Below, piece after piece: positions 22,814-35,918 of a DNA stretch of 64,000 nucleotides. The notes beneath the pieces were generated by a model that did not search any database, was not told the DNA's origin, and saw only the letters and a program-made list of their open reading frames with translations. This stretch comes from Durusdinium trenchii. Lineage: Eukaryota > Sar > Dinophyceae > Suessiales > Symbiodiniaceae. How positions within the stretch are numbered: position 1 is the stretch's first letter; each line of letters begins with the position of its first letter. Location of the stretch: the NCBI GenBank assembly GCA_963970005.1, contig CAXAMN010003780.1, positions 976,856 through 1,040,855 on the forward strand. Direction: 5' to 3'. The position numbers were made by a program, and so were the translations under genes.

Positions 22814-25472
22814 GTCGACCCGGAATCGAACACTGAAAACTCAGCCAACAGGAATTTGACCGTGCATGTCGCATGATGTCGTTATACATTATTGATATGA
22901 TGCGGCATGGATCCCATCGGCTTGATCACGCGCGGACACACAGCGCTCTTGATAGCAGGTGGTGGAGCAAGATGCGCCTCTTGGACAGCCGAGGATCACG
23001 CGGATCGGACTTCTTATAGCAGAGATTTCAGCGCCAGATGAGTCCAGGATTCCTGAGACCCCAGAGAAGGCTGTCGCAGGCATATGTCACCGATTTGCTG
23101 GTTATGTCACCGGTTTTGCTATGAGATAGCTTTAGCGGCTGGAGTTATATAAGCTGATTTCAGTTTTATTCGCTTTGTAACCTCTTGCGGTTTTACCAGA
23201 TTCAGATCTGCCTTTGATGAGAAGGTGATCAACTTTGTCTCCATATAGACAAGTGGACCCATGAAGGCTCAAGCAGGGACCTCGGCAAGCTTCTCTCCAG
23301 AAACCGGTGTGACCCATGACCCCAAAAAGAAGCTCATCCATTTTAGCAGTGCAGTGGAGCCGAGCCCCTCAAAAGATGTCTTCCCCACTGCGCAGCGAAG
23401 AACCCACAGCAGTGTGCTTTTCTCCTGTGTGGCTTGTCATCCTCTCAGGTAAAACCTTGCATTGGCTCTCCATCGCTGTGGCGACGGCGGATCTCAAGGA
23501 GCACGGGAGCACACGGCAGGGGCATGCAGGGTCGCGACTGACCGATGAGCACGGCAGGGCTTGGATGCCACCTTCAAGCGGAATGTGCTGGACTCCGTAG
23601 GAAAGATTCATGCGGAACAGAGCAGAATCCCAGACATGAGGATCTTGTCCTAGACCTTTGATGAGTTTTCTTTTGAAAACTGACTAGAAAACCATCGTTA
23701 ATCTTTCATTCTGCCATTCTCAGGGTCCATCTTCGTTTTCGGGAGTGTGCCAAGTTCTGACCGTTTGAGTTGTAAAGATCAGGGGATGTTGCGAGTTGGG
23801 CTGGCCATTGGTCCACCCACCGCGAATCTTTGCAACTTTGCATGCCCCGAATATGTGCATTCTTTCGGGTGCAACTCAAGCACTGGAACGCGTTTCTGAG
23901 TACCCATCGATGAAGATCCAGTAAACCACCGTACAAAATTGATTGCAAGATTCATCCGGAGGGCCAGAGTGTGAGATGACACCGCTTTCTATGCTTGGAA
24001 CGGGCTTGGTGTTTCAGGCGAATAATAGGATCAAACAGGACTGCCGCCCTGTGGTTCTTGGTGAGAAGCCGAGAAGGAAGCTTGCCCACAGTGGAATCAA
24101 GCAAACACGAAGGAAAACCCCATAGAACTGGTGTCGATGTTGTTTGCTTCTAATTCTAGGATCCTTCCTCGCCTTTGCCCACACCAGCTGCGGCGCTGAA
24201 GCTTAAAAAGCCTCCTCTCCACTGCGGTGTGGGCACCAATACCTTCACTGACTGTCCTCAGTGCTTAGCACCTTGGCACACAAAGAGCCCAGGCCTGCCA
24301 TAGTGTTTGGCTTTGCTATTCAAACACATGATGATGCGTATGCTAGGATGCACCAATCTATCAGACTTGTTCGTTGTTGACTCATTGTTGACTATGACTA
24401 TTCACGCTATTCACATCATGTACCCCCAAAAACATGTCCCTAAGACTCCACCCACATCCTGAAAGGTGTTTAGAACCCCACTGGCACACACCCCAACCAC
24501 CTTCTCAGGATGTGATTGGAGTCTCAGGGTCTTGTTCACTATGCAAACCTCGGACTGGGCGCGTCGTGAAGGGCTGCCCGAGCCAGCCGTGCCCAGACAC
24601 GGAGCGGGTGGATCCCAGAACCTGCCCCATGAGGTTGGCGTGCTTTGTTGGTGAGTTGGTTGGTGGACTTGGCTAATTCCACCAATGCTGCGAGGTCCCA
24701 CTCGCTGTCCCCCTTGCCTTTTGCATAGACCGTATGACGCTAGACGGCTACACGATGCAAGGTGGACTGATGGAGCGACAATACCATGCACAACGTTCGG
24801 TTGAGAGACGCTGTGCTTTTGATCCAAGCCAAAGGGTAGAACATAGGTTTAAGCGTTAACTTCCACCCCTTTGTGACAGAAAACGATTGTTGTTTGCGGC
24901 CCGTTCGCGAGACCTTGGTGTTGGATGGTTGTGTCGACGATTTGTTCTTCGGGGTTTCGGCCAGATGACCGGGAGGATCAATGGGCACTGACGTCTTTTA
25001 GGGCTTTTGACGTGCTGACCCCATCATGAAAGCCACAGACATGGCGACATCGGTTTGCTCGCGCCCGATGAAACAGATCTCAATGGCCTAGGAAAGCGCC
25101 ATGAACTCTGGTGCCATCGACTTTTGGTGGAACTGGGACTATGTTCCTTGGCAGGCTGCGCATTGTTTTCTTCGCACAGCTTGATAATCAGGTCAAGACT
25201 CAGCTACAGACTCAGACTGTTGTCTTATAGGAAACGTTTAAGGAACTCATTTCCATCCTGATTTTTGTGTCCTGGATCCTTTGGGATGTCACATGTCGTC
25301 ACATGTCGTCACATGTCGCCACATGTGGTCGTGGAACAAATAAACCTATCGTGCAGGATGAACCCATCGTGCAGGAGGTCACTGTACCTTGCCTGTACCC
25401 CTGCTGCGACGTTCGGACGGTCGACCGTGCCCTACGCTTGGCCTCACGACGTTCACTCCCAAGGTGCCCAAG
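22814..25472. other. No gene recognised
   Basis: Short ORFs occur on both strands, none with coding bias or good junctions. It includes a 10-bp tandem repeat at 25,291-25,330. Confidence 0.4.
25291..25330. repeat. 10-bp tandem repeat
   Basis: ACATGTCGTC is repeated four times with slight divergence. Confidence 0.9.
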
Positions 25473-25550
25473 GTGGATATGAGCCACTTGCCCACCGAGG
25501 CCACCGGTCGAGGGGTCGACCCGTTTGACATGAAGAAGCGGATGGAAGCG
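25473..25550 (+). CDS. Candidate internal exon
   Basis: The exon follows GCCCAAG and ends before donor GTGCGT at 25551. It is 78 bp, phase 0, and reads VDMSHLPTEATGRGVDPFDM then KKRMEA. The same frame stays open upstream to about 25,410, so the exon may be longer. No family is recognised. Confidence 0.5.
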
Positions 25551-28500
25551 GTGCGTACCGTGACTTCCTTCTGATCCCAAATACGGATCCTTTTTGGTGT
25601 CAAATGTGTGTTACTTGCTTGTTCCGACCAGGATAGTGGGGTTGTTCTCTTTCTCTCGTCTATCGTGTAACCAGGATGGCTCCCCTGTGGTCGATCGTTT
25701 CGCCAAAATCCCGGCGGCGCCCGTTCGTTCGTCTTGCCCGCAGGTCATATCAAAAGCTCGAAAGAGTTTCACACCAATGATTTGGGGCACTAAGCTTCCC
25801 AAGAACTTCAGTGCCTGGGCAGTGACATTCTTTTCTCTCGCGAGGTGGCGGTAACGGCCACGAGCTGGGGGGCCCTTCACGAGGTGCGCCACTGGAGGTG
25901 AGTTGAAGGTGAAGGTGATCGAATTGAGCAAGTGCAAAGTGAGCAACTAGTAACTATAGATCATACTAGATCTATAGATTGTATATGATCGTGTGCCGTT
26001 CTAGATGTTGTCCTTGAGTTCCAGGCATGATTGGTCATTGGTCCATGTTATACTGTGAGGCAATGGTCTTGGTTGCAAAGATGAGGCTCCACTTGAGTCG
26101 CGCCTGTTCACAATAGTTCAGTGACGCTGCAGCTTCCCGGTCCATGCTGCACTAGTTGCAAAGTGTTCAGTTCAGGCTCCAGCACGGCTGGAAGTCAATC
26201 AAACTGGGCCGTGCCAGGAAATTGATGCAGGTAGATCGACATGACTCAGGTTGAACCGCAGGCTAGTTGGATTAGATGGGGCCCCAAAGAAGCCGACTCC
26301 TCACCTTGGTTCAATTGCCCGGCAACTTTTTTTTGGTGTACATGCGACACAGCAGCGCCTGCCTTCACCAAGGCTTCTTCAGCTTAGGCAGCGAGTATTT
26401 GATGGGCTGCCTGGTTTTCATTGGACAGGTTGCGACGACTATGTTAGTAAAGGCCTTTGAGCACTTACAATAGACCTTACCGTAATTGAGATAATATAGA
26501 TAATATAGAGGCCATTTTTCAAACCAATGCCTCCGTGGAGCGTTTGAGATAGCAAAACAGTAGTGATTCCGTGGTGAAGACGAAACATCCGGTCACGTCC
26601 CTGCGATCCCTGCGGTCGCTGACGCCCGACCTTCCCGGACCTCGGTGGTGACGGGCACCCCGCAGTTCGGTGGAAGCGAAACGCGAGTCGTCGCGTGCAG
26701 TCCCTGACGACTGCGAGTTCGTGAGGCTTTAACGAGCCAGACCAGACCCTTGGCTGCAGGTAGAGCAAGGCTTGGAGGCCCGAAATACACACAGCGGATT
26801 CTGATCAACAACGTGTGCGATGCCTCTTGAAGAGGATTCGCTTCTTTATCCTGGGATCACCGCAGTGGTAAAGGCAAGAAACCATCATAAAACAAGAGGA
26901 TTCTTTTCCGAAATGTCGGCATGTGCTGAGTTCAATTGGTGTGTTTTGTGCACATGTATATATACACATATGTTCAAGGTATCAATTCTTCAGAAGCCTT
27001 CAAGTGTTTCTGGTGAAGTCAAGAAATTACTATCTATATAGAACGTGGGATGTGAGCCAATGGGAGCCAACTGAATCGACGCCTATCGAACTCAGAGGAG
27101 CACCGGCCGGAGACAACGTCCAGGTATGGCCCAGCCTGTGCAGGGGAGCTGACGCGTGGCAGTTTCGGCTGTGGAGAGGAGGAGTACCGACCAGCAACTA
27201 GCCACTTGGATGAAGAGTCGACTCGAATGCAGACGGCCAGACTGTTGATGAATAAAGCTCGATCATGGATTATGATGGAGTTTGGTAGGGGTGGGCGGCT
27301 ATTTATTTAGCATTAAATCAATCAACTGTCTCAATGACGGTGGGTCGTGCTACAAAAATCGAATGAGGCTGTGCTGGCCCCACCCTAATGTTTTGCTCAG
27401 ACAAGATGGTTGGGATTTGCAATTATTTACTTCAAAGTCGCTGTCAAGGATAGCAGGGCTTGCAGCAATGGTGATAGCAAAAAGAAGTACGGTACTTGCG
27501 TAGGATCGAGATAGATCAGGTGGCCTTTCCCATAGCGTCTAATACGAGGCTTCCTTTGCCAGCTTTCCCTTCCTATTGAATAGTATTGAATGCATGTGGC
27601 TGGACGATCACATTTGCCACCTCAATGGCCCAGAGCATGTCTTTATACGGCCTCCAACAACAAGAATACCGCCCTTCCAAGCATAGTTCCAAGCATTTGA
27701 CGGATCTGCAAAACCGATATACATGTTGGCATGAAACACCACCGTTCAAAACAATGAAACACCACCACATAGGTTGCAAGAACAGGATTTTAATCATGTT
27801 TCATCACATTGATCCGGCTCCCTTTGGTATCCTTTGGTCACACCACTTTTCTTCAGCTGTTGAGGTGCGGGCTTCGCTGCTCTCTTCGACCCCGCCAAGG
27901 CTGCTAAGGTGGGTGAAGATAGTGAAGACGTTGAATCTGAACACAGATGCGAGATACTGGGTGTGTATTGTGATAGTAGTAGGGAGACCCTCAACCAATG
28001 GTTTTTGGATGGTTTTGGTCTATTTCCTTCTTCCAGGATGTCTTTGGAAGGTCTCCCTATTTAAGTACGCACCCAGATCAGCCCTCGATCCTTATCCTTT
28101 CGTGCGGGGCATGTGATTCGAGATGTTTTTTCGTAAGCTGAGATAGACAGAAAATGGCCAATGTCTTTCAACCCCTGGCCCCTAGCATGGAAGATATTAG
28201 TAGGATCACGCCTGTACACCAAAGCAACGGTTCGGACGCCCACAGGAGGGAGTTCTCCTCCTCTCGAGTCTGAAATAGCTGGTGCGGTGGTTAACCGGAC
28301 CACGGGCACTTCGTTCAGGCTTGAGGTGTCCTTTTGCTGTTGAGGCTTGAGGGATGTTCGGGGTCAAAATAACACACCGAAACCAAGTGTTGTTTTAGTC
28401 CCTTTAGTCAACCGGACGCTTGCAGAGACGCAGGTTTTGACAGCTCGACAACAGCAGTTTATGTGGATGTGAACCAATCTCGACAACATCAGCTCAAAAG

Positions 28501-29096
28501 CTAAAGGAATCTCCATTAGATCTTCGGGCTCATTGTGGGAACGGGGTCCTCCACTTAACTTCGCCCTCCTGTGTTGTGCGGTGTAGGTGTTTTGTTCAAT
28601 CTTCTTCATGTATTAGTTGCCCAGTTTAAGGCTGGAAGCCTGTTCAAACAGGTAGCTAAAGCCAGTCCGGACCTCCGACTATCCGGCTTTTGCCTCATAT
28701 GGAGACCAGGAGTGGCAGAAGTTGGTGAACCTTCTTGCTGAGGCCCAAGCACGTCGCGCCTGATGGACAGCAGAAGTTGGGTGCTTGCAGTCTTTGGAGG
28801 GTCAACCTTTTGTGGGTCAGAAGGGTTGCTATGGGACAGGTTGAAAAGATGCTGAAGACGAAGGATACTAATTCCGAGTACCTATACTAGAACACACTAC
28901 TGTATATAAACTCCAATTAACCAAAAAAGAACATGTCGGACACCCCTAAATGCAGTTTGCCTTTAAGTCTTCATTGCAGCATATTACAGCCAGCCCTTTG
29001 CTATTTGATGCCAAAGTGCCTCCCAAGGTAGTGACTTGGGGAGCTGTTTCTAAGAACTGCAGCAGCGAAGCTTAGGGGCCGACCTAGCCATCGCTA

Positions 29097-29250
29097 AAGA
29101 GTTTGGAGCAGCTTTCGGAGCAGGGAGCAGGTTCCGGAGACAAGTTCAGGAGCAGTTTCGCGAGCAAGTTTTAGAGCAGTTTGCGAAGCAGGAGTGCGAA
29201 CAAGGTCGTGGCGAAGATTCAGCAGCAAGTTCCTGGGCAGGTTCCAGAGC
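29097..29250. repeat. Degenerate GAGCAGTTT-type tandem repeat
   Basis: Variants of GGAGCAGnTTC/GnGAGCAAGTT recur roughly every 15-20 bp. Confidence 0.55.
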
Positions 29251-30892
29251 TCCTCAGGCTGTCGTGCTGACATGTCGTCATGCTGGTGCACTGACACAGG
29301 TCACGCTAACGTGCTGACCTTGTCACGTTGGAATGCTGACGTCGGATCATGCTGTCGTGTTGACTGGCTGGAGGGAGGAACCGGAGAAGTTCATGCTTGC
29401 TGCAGCGCTGTCATGGTAATGTTTGCGCATATGTGGGCACATATCGCCATGTGGTGATGCTTGCATGGCGCATTGAAAAGAGCCGCATGTTTCACAGCGG
29501 CATTGTTTGACAATGTAGCACGGACGGGGCCTATTAGTTTGTTTGCCATGTTGCCGAAGACGCCGACGCAAATTAATGCCCAGCTTTTCTCAAATACATC
29601 GGCACCCACCCACCGATCGATCACCACCGATTCGTGCCAGCGCCACGCCGATGGCACGGAGCCACGCGAACACGTGCACCGAGGCCTCGCCAAAGCGCAT
29701 GGCACAGCGACATCACTAGTTGTTACCGTTAATGCGTTGCGCTAGGCTGATGGAAACACACTGCGAGCAAAGAAAACCAAAGAAGCGCAACAATATTTTG
29801 GAAACGGAAAGAAGCGAAAGACCCTTCAGGTTTTTCAATGAGTTTGATGATGGGCTATTTTGGGCGATATTTTTAGTATATATATTTTTTCCCAATCGTC
29901 CTAGGCAGTTTTTCAATGTTCTTCGGTCCCCTATTTTACGGACCACTTACACCAACTAAAGGGCCGGAAATTTTGATTAAAGGGGCGGGCCCCTGTGCTT
30001 TCAATGGGTGGAAGGGGTTTCCGTGTCTTGCTTGCATATATATATATATAATTTTTTGCAGCAGCATTAAACGTGAGAAGATATGTTTCTACCCAATTAC
30101 AGTAATATATGTTCTCAGTGGCTTAGGAAAGGCAGGCGATTGCTTAAGCTGTTTGATGCACGGTTAGTTGGGTTGTGCATGTTATGGGTTCCACGTGAAC
30201 CCCCGGGATCCCCCGGGTATGTCTATAAAAATCTATATAATTGCATGAGTAGTAACTGGCACAGCGCGCCAACTTTTGCAAGTTAAAACAGTGCGCGTTT
30301 CAATGTTAGGCCCTGTTATCCACAAGCAGGACAAGTAGGATCCTGTTAGGTATTGAGCCTCCTTTCTTTTGGAGTTTCATTTGGTGCACAGGTTTGGGAC
30401 CTAACCCAACTGGTAGATGCTGATCTAACCCCTCCATGGCGCCTCCCTTCGCAGGTCCCACGAGAACCAGGCTGCGACGGGGACGGGGTGCGGCGTGGGG
30501 TGAGCCGTCGATCCCGGAGGTCAGCGTTCAGCGACCCGCCACAACGGTGGCTCATTGGTCGATCTGCAGAGCATTGGATGGTCATTCCACCGCAATGTCA
30601 TGTTGGCACAGCAATTCCAAGTCCATGTTGGCCTAGAGTGACCCGACGACCCGGTCAAGTACTGAAGACCAAGCAATGCTTGGTGGTAGAACATGACGTG
30701 CAATTCTGCATGCCACCTTTCAATTCAATTACCGGAGAAAGGCCTATATGGAATTCTCTGCAGGGTCATGCAAAACCCAAAGGTGTCTCCTTGATCTTCA
30801 TTTTGCTTCGAGGTGCCCCCTTGACCAGATTGGCTGCGCCCTCAATGGCGCAAAATGCTGAACCGGTGGATGACTGCACGCATGATCCTGCT

Positions 30893-31000
30893 GCTTGGAT
30901 TGTTTTATTCAGTTTGCCAATTTTTACAGAACTGAATAAAAATTGATTTATTCAGATTGTTTTGATTGATTGATTTATTTGCTTGGATTGTTTTATTCAG
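30893..31000. repeat. 20-bp direct repeat, 88 bp apart
   Basis: GCTTGGATTGTTTTATTCAG occurs exactly at 30893-30912 and 30981-31000. The intervening segment has further GATTTATT words. Confidence 0.9.
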
Positions 31001-31343
31001 ATTTGCAGTTTCTCGGTGAGTTGTCGTTCCATGTTTTGCTTTACGCTCGTAGATCGGAGGTGACCGGTTGGAGAGTTGTTTCGATTTAGTTCTCAGTTGT
31101 GCTTCCTTTATATATGAAGTAGTCCACTGGTTAGTCCACTAGTAGACCTGTTTTGGATCTGTTATAAATATATATATATATGTATATGTATATGTGCAAT
31201 TTATGCGACCAGTTCGTGTGATGTCTCATCCTTAGGAATCTCAGCCTGGGGCTGTCCTGAGGCCCTACCAGAGGCGAGGAAGTACTGCCGTGGCTGGTTG
31301 CAGAGCTTCAAGGCAATCGCTTTGCCCCTGGGCACGGTGGGAC

Positions 31344-31587
31344 TTTGAAACCCGCGTGTTGGGTGTACTTTGGTGTAGATTTGGAAGGCCCGAGGCATCA
31401 TACAGGAGGCTTCTCCATCTCTACATCCACAGGGGTTGAAGACGGGCAGCGAGGCACCTACTTCTTCCGGCACGCGGCCCAAAACCTGTTCTCTTGGAGC
31501 CAAGCAGCTCACGCCAAAGCCTGTGCTGAGGACCTTGAGCTGCAAGACATTGTCAGGTCGACAGACCAACTGTTGGGATGTGATTGA
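31344..31587 (+). CDS. Possible exon, unknown protein
   Basis: The + strand frame from about 31,420 to a TGA at 31,585 reads a peptide containing GQRGTYFFRHAAQNLFSWSQ and AKACAEDLELQDIVR. Most third positions are G or C. The opposite strand also has a 132-codon open frame, so strand is not certain. An alternative + frame continues past the TGA into HGYARYWAG. No family is recognised. Confidence 0.35.
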
Positions 31588-31905
31588 TGCCTTGCCCATC
31601 CACGGCTATGCTCGCTACTGGGCTGGAAGCGGCTGTTTTGAGGGAAGAGGGCCGACGTAGATCAGCTTTGACGATAATTGTGGTTTTTAGATGGCTCCAA
31701 ACTGAAACTCGAAGCTTGTGCCAAAGGAAAGAGCAAGCCTTCCATCAACTGTAAGAGCACGACGTGTTTTCCAGTTACTTCTAGCTTGTAGAGATTTGTA
31801 GACCAAAAGCCCGTTGTTTGCAGGGTAGTCAGAGTGAGTGTTCATTTGCATTGATTAATTTCTTTCATTTCGTAGCATCCCAAGAGGTTCGCTTGCCCAG
31901 CTGAG

Positions 31906-32034
31906 GAAGCGCGGAGGAGATCAAGCAGAAGTTGCAGCAGTACCATCGAGCGCCTGGCCAGAATACCACTGGAGCACCGCCGGGGGCACCCCGAAGCGGC
32001 ACAACATACGCATGGCTTGGGAGATTTCAACAAT
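31906..32034 (+). CDS. Candidate internal exon
   Basis: The exon follows CAGCTGAG and ends before GTGCGG at 32035. The preferred frame reads SAEEIKQKLQQYHRAPGQNT and then TGAPPGAPRSGTTYAWLG. A helix followed by a Pro/Gly linker looks genuinely protein-like. Two other frames are open, so phase rests on peptide quality. Confidence 0.5.
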
Positions 32035-32059
32035 GTGCGGGTGTTTATATCATATTATA

Positions 32060-32110
32060 GGTGATGGTGATGATGATGATTATTATTATTACTATTATTA
32101 CTATTATTGG
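32060..32110. repeat. Trinucleotide repeat (GAT/TAT/ACT)
   Basis: A compound run of GATGATGAT is followed by TATTATTA and CTATTATTA units. Confidence 0.9.
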
Positions 32111-32488
32111 CGCTAAACAGGAAACTGACATGTGGTTCCGGAGTTGCTCATGCCCAAACCATGTTGCTTAAAACATGCACCAAATAACTATGTGTTAAAA
32201 CGACCCATTTTCACGTCCAGTGGCGTACCCCGCGACTTGTATCGCCAGTTGGTTCAACCAAGAGGCAAGAGTGTCACAGCACTGTCATCAGCTGATGGCC
32301 TTTGGCCTTTTCCACACGTACCATGTAGTCTCTATGTGTCCATACATGAGGATTAGTGAGTGTTTTTAGTCTTCTATAATCATTGATCAATGCCAAGTTA
32401 CCTCCTTCGACACTCGACTCTTTCTCCCACATGCCTGGAAGTTGGGCCGGCCCTAAAATCTACACCCAGGCTGGTCATCCTTTTTCAG

Positions 32489-32671
32489 TCGTCCTGGGGT
32501 CACTCTTCGGGGACTCGAGGGCCCAACTGGAGCGACGCACGAGGTCTTTCAAGAAGATTTTGAGGGCACCCAGGGCCGCAGCATGAAGAAGCTTTGGTTG
32601 ACCGAGGCGATTCGTCGGGTTGATGCCCTGCCCTTCAGGGACTATTCTAAGACCATGCCCTTCTCAGTACG
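32489..32671 (+). CDS. Candidate internal exon, unknown protein
   Basis: The exon follows TTTTTCAG and ends before donor GTGCGT. After one base it reads RPGVTLRGLEGPTGATHEVF and continues to MKKLWLTEAIRRVDALPF and DYSKTMPFSVR without a stop. It has good length, good junctions and GC3 bias. The opposite frames hit stops. The protein is not recognised. Confidence 0.6.
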
Positions 32672-33317
32672 GTGCGTAGGTGCATATTTCAGCTATATAT
32701 GTTCTTACCACGAAAGCTAGCCTCAGCTAGCTGGAGTCATTCTTCCTTTAGCAATTAAGAGGCCACCCTGCACAACAAACCGCGCCCAGCAGTGGCTAGC
32801 TTTCGTTCACCTGCCCTGGCCACCAGAAGATGACTGGACCCGAACATGGCACCCTCCCCAAACATCCCCAAACACCTTCGAAACGGAGGTACTTGAAGCC
32901 CTAGGGTTATAGATGAGTCGAGTCGAGCAGCATTGCGCCATTGATGGATCTCTGGAATCTCCGCGCGGCGGGGACCCGCCCCGCGCGTCAGCTTCGTCAG
33001 CCAGGTGACCATGGGCAGCAACGAAGCTTCGGAGTTGGTGAGCTTTGTGGATGGCTTGATGATGCTTGGACCATCCTGGTGGACACTAATACCTAAGGCC
33101 CTAGGCCCTAGTTAACTCAATGGGCACAGATGAAGCATCATGTATCACTATGTTACAATACTGACAATTATGAATCATGAATGAATCTAGAAATGGAGAT
33201 GGGAGCCGTGTTTGCAACCATGAAAAGGTATGAACATGTATGAACCAAAAAAACACCGCGGCGTTTCTTCATTCCACCATATTCCGCACAAGGCAAGGCA
33301 AAACATGCAAAGCATTG

Positions 33318-33380
33318 CAAGGACGCTACAAAAGGGGCTCCTGGCCGTACTAGGAACAAGGACGCTACTAGGGGCTCCTG
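33318..33380. repeat. Copy of the CTAG-rich dispersed repeat
   Basis: GCAAGGACGCTAC and GGGGCTCCTGG are repeated twice about 41 bp apart, matching the 20-kb copy. Confidence 0.8.
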
Positions 33381-34084
33381 CATTAGAATCTGTCTGTGTG
33401 CCAAACATCTGGGACTTCCAGGAACGCCCATGATGGGCTCCAAAACCGCGAGCTTTTCAGCTATGTGGAGCGCATCAGCTGGCTGGGGGTCTGAGAGGGC
33501 CGACAGAAGCGAGCCATGGACACCAAGACTTAAGAAGTATGCGTAAACACATCCCTTTAGCACGCCATACCCTTGGTGTAACTGGGCCCAAACCAAGAAA
33601 GTGTCCCTTCCATGAAAAACGCGAGGATAGGCAGCTTGTGGCGGACCCTACGGAGGGTTGGGACGTCCATGTTGGTTTGCATCCGCTCTTTTGGCTTGAA
33701 GGCCGTTTCACGCTTTTTGCTGGTGGCCACCCCACAAGCACAGTCACAAGCAGTCAACGAATGATTCAGGTCCTGGAGATCGGACATCAGATTCTTGATC
33801 ATTCGTCTCATCCAACATGTTCATCCGGGGCAACAACGCAACAACCCCATGTTCATACGGAACCTGCCTTTTTGGGCCCTTATAGACCCTTAACCAAATG
33901 GACTTGGTGGTTTTCCCGTCCTTTCTTGGGGTCAGCCACGGGAGTTCCCCCACCTCCACGCTTGGTAGGTTCACAACGGACCATGATGATCCATGATGCC
34001 AAATTGTGTGCAAACCAACCATCGAGATAGCAACCGTTTGCGCTTTCTGTGCTCACAGAGATCAGCTGATGACGGATGGGTGTC

Positions 34085-34310
34085 GTCTCAGATGCACGCT
34101 CCGTTTTCGCAGCATGTCCGGTGTCACTCTGGGCCGCTCTGGAACTGGACGGGCCGCGCCTTGCGCGGCCAGCGGCCGCGAGGGCCTGGTGGCGACCGCA
34201 GGCCTGGTGGCGCTGCATGGTGCGGCCCAAGAAACGCATGTCCAAGAACTCTCACAGCTTCGGGAAGTCGCTACTGATGGATCGCTGGAAAGGCAGAAGA
34301 AAGGCATCCT
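34085..34310 (+). CDS. Possible exon, phase unclear
   Basis: A very GC-rich + strand island is open in three frames. One frame gives REGLVATAGLVALHGAAQET and LSQLREVATDG, a helical repeat-like reading. Another has higher GC3 but a Trp-rich peptide. Coding is likely, phase is not. Confidence 0.35.
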
Positions 34311-34610
34311 TGTAACATCTTGTAACCGAGTCCGGCTGGAGGTGATGCGAGTCAAGATCACCTTTGCGGTTTAATCCCAATAACAGCTGCTAGCTTGTAG
34401 GTGCCCAATGGCACCCTTGTAACATAGTATACGACTGGGGATTTACGGTTTGTCAGCGTTTGGAGGCCCAAAGTGGCCGAGCACCCTACTCAACTATGTA
34501 CACACTTGAGCATCCACAAGCTTGTGTTGCTTCACGTGCTTCAGAGACGACAGATCCAATCTATCTCAATTGTTCATCATCAAGTTTTACTATTTTCTTC
34601 CATGACGCAG

Positions 34611-34711
34611 GACGGCGAACCCGCTATGCTGTGCCATCTCCAGCCTGTGCGCCTCCCGCACGGCTCACCACGCGTCCCGCGCACGCGGGGTATTGGCAGA
34701 GCAAGGAGCCG
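34611..34711 (+). CDS. Candidate internal exon, ARM-like
   Basis: The exon follows CATGACGCAG and ends before GTGTTT. After one base it reads TANPLCCAISSLCASRTAHH, then ASRARGVLAEQGA. The ending VLAEQGA and the Cys/Ala-rich helices are typical of an ARM repeat boundary. Third positions are almost all G/C. Confidence 0.58.
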
Positions 34712-35576
34712 GTGTTTTGAGGATGGTGGGGCCAATTCAGTGATGGGTGGGGTTTTGGTGCTGTGGTTCCCTTCATTTTTGGGATCCAGTTCAAAAACCC
34801 TGTGTAAGAGGCTGCCAGCTTTCAAAAAGGACGAGGTGGAAAACTGCCTGCGAAGCTGGGATGCCTCCGTAAAAAGCCATTGTTCCATCAGAGTCCGGGT
34901 GGCCACAACAGATGGCTGTGGCCAGTTTGGAGCCGGTCGCTCGGAGAGACGGCGTCATTTCGACATGAAACCTTCTTCCCCAGCTGTCGATGGTCCTCGA
35001 TGGTCCAGAATCCGGACACCCTAGCCAGACACCTGTAGATCACCGTGAATCCGCGCTCAGAGCTTCCTGTTTCCGGTGGCCAAGGCGGCAATCATTTGAT
35101 GAGTCTTGGGCAGTTCCCGATTAATTATATATAACTATGAGTCCACTACCAGAACGTCCCAAACCAGTGCGAGTCGCAATTTATCAGGGATACGATTTGG
35201 TCGCAGGAACTTTGCTGTTGGTGGATGGCGATGCTGTGAGCATCTTGGGGCCATGATTTGTCCCCTGTGATTTTAAGATACTTTAAGTGTTGATGTTCGC
35301 ATGGAACCATGTCTATTTGATGATCTTGCCCTTTTTATGAAACTGGGGGCATCTTTCGCATGCTTTTGCTGAATGCTGGGGAGCTACAGAGAAGAGTCCC
35401 GCCACCCACTCGAGTGTGGGGATGTAACAATGTAGTGGAATCACAGTCGTTGCAAAGCACTGCGTTTCTCAGGGATGTCCAGGCTGGAGGATTTGTCATT
35501 TGCTCATTTTCCCGCCGGGTAGAGTGCTAGGTCGCCATTCTTTTGGGACACATGTTTGCATCTTTTCACACCCAAG

Positions 35577-35767
35577 GCATCACATTCATCGAGCAAGCCT
35601 TACGTACTTTGGAAGAGCGCGGCTACCAAGATGTGCGCGCAAGAATCTTTGGAGACCGCTTGAAGGTCAACGATCGGTGGTCTCACTTCTTCCAGGTGCG
35701 GAACGACATGGGGACGGTGAACGACACGGATCGCCGCGCCAAGTGGCAGTTCTGCAACACATTTTGA
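35577..35767 (+). CDS. Candidate 3'-terminal exon with stop
   Basis: The exon follows CACCCAAG and runs to TGA at 35765-35767. It reads ITFIEQALRTLEERGYQDVR, ARIFGDRLKVNDRWSHFF, then a charged tail ending AKWQFCNTF. The clean helical start, the GC3 bias up to the stop and the sharp AT-rich shift after it support a real gene end. A possible internal GTGCGG donor at 35696 is ignored because coding bias continues past it. No family is recognised. Confidence 0.6.
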
Positions 35768-35918
35768 TGTGGTTTGTGAAGATGTTTGAAGCATGAGTTG
35801 GCATTGGCAAATAATGATCCTCAAATCTGGTTTGCAAAATAGTTCCTGCGTTTGCGTGAGCTGTCTTTCTGAAGCACAACCCATTCATTACATAATTGAT
35901 ACCCGTTGAAATTTCCTT

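Larger units (their letters stand above)
25551..31343. other. Long gene-poor stretch
   Basis: No convincing exon is visible in almost 6 kb. It holds a CTATAGATC-type palindromic patch near 25,950-25,990, a degenerate GAGCAG-type tandem array (29.1-29.25 kb), TA tracts near 30,040 and 31,165 and the 20-bp direct repeat at 30.9-31.0 kb. It could be intergenic or one large intron. Confidence 0.4.

Noticed and set aside
30353..30946. 197-codon + strand ORF
   Set aside because: Codon bias is inconsistent, two other frames are open in the GC-rich part, and no splice-like borders or motifs are convincing.
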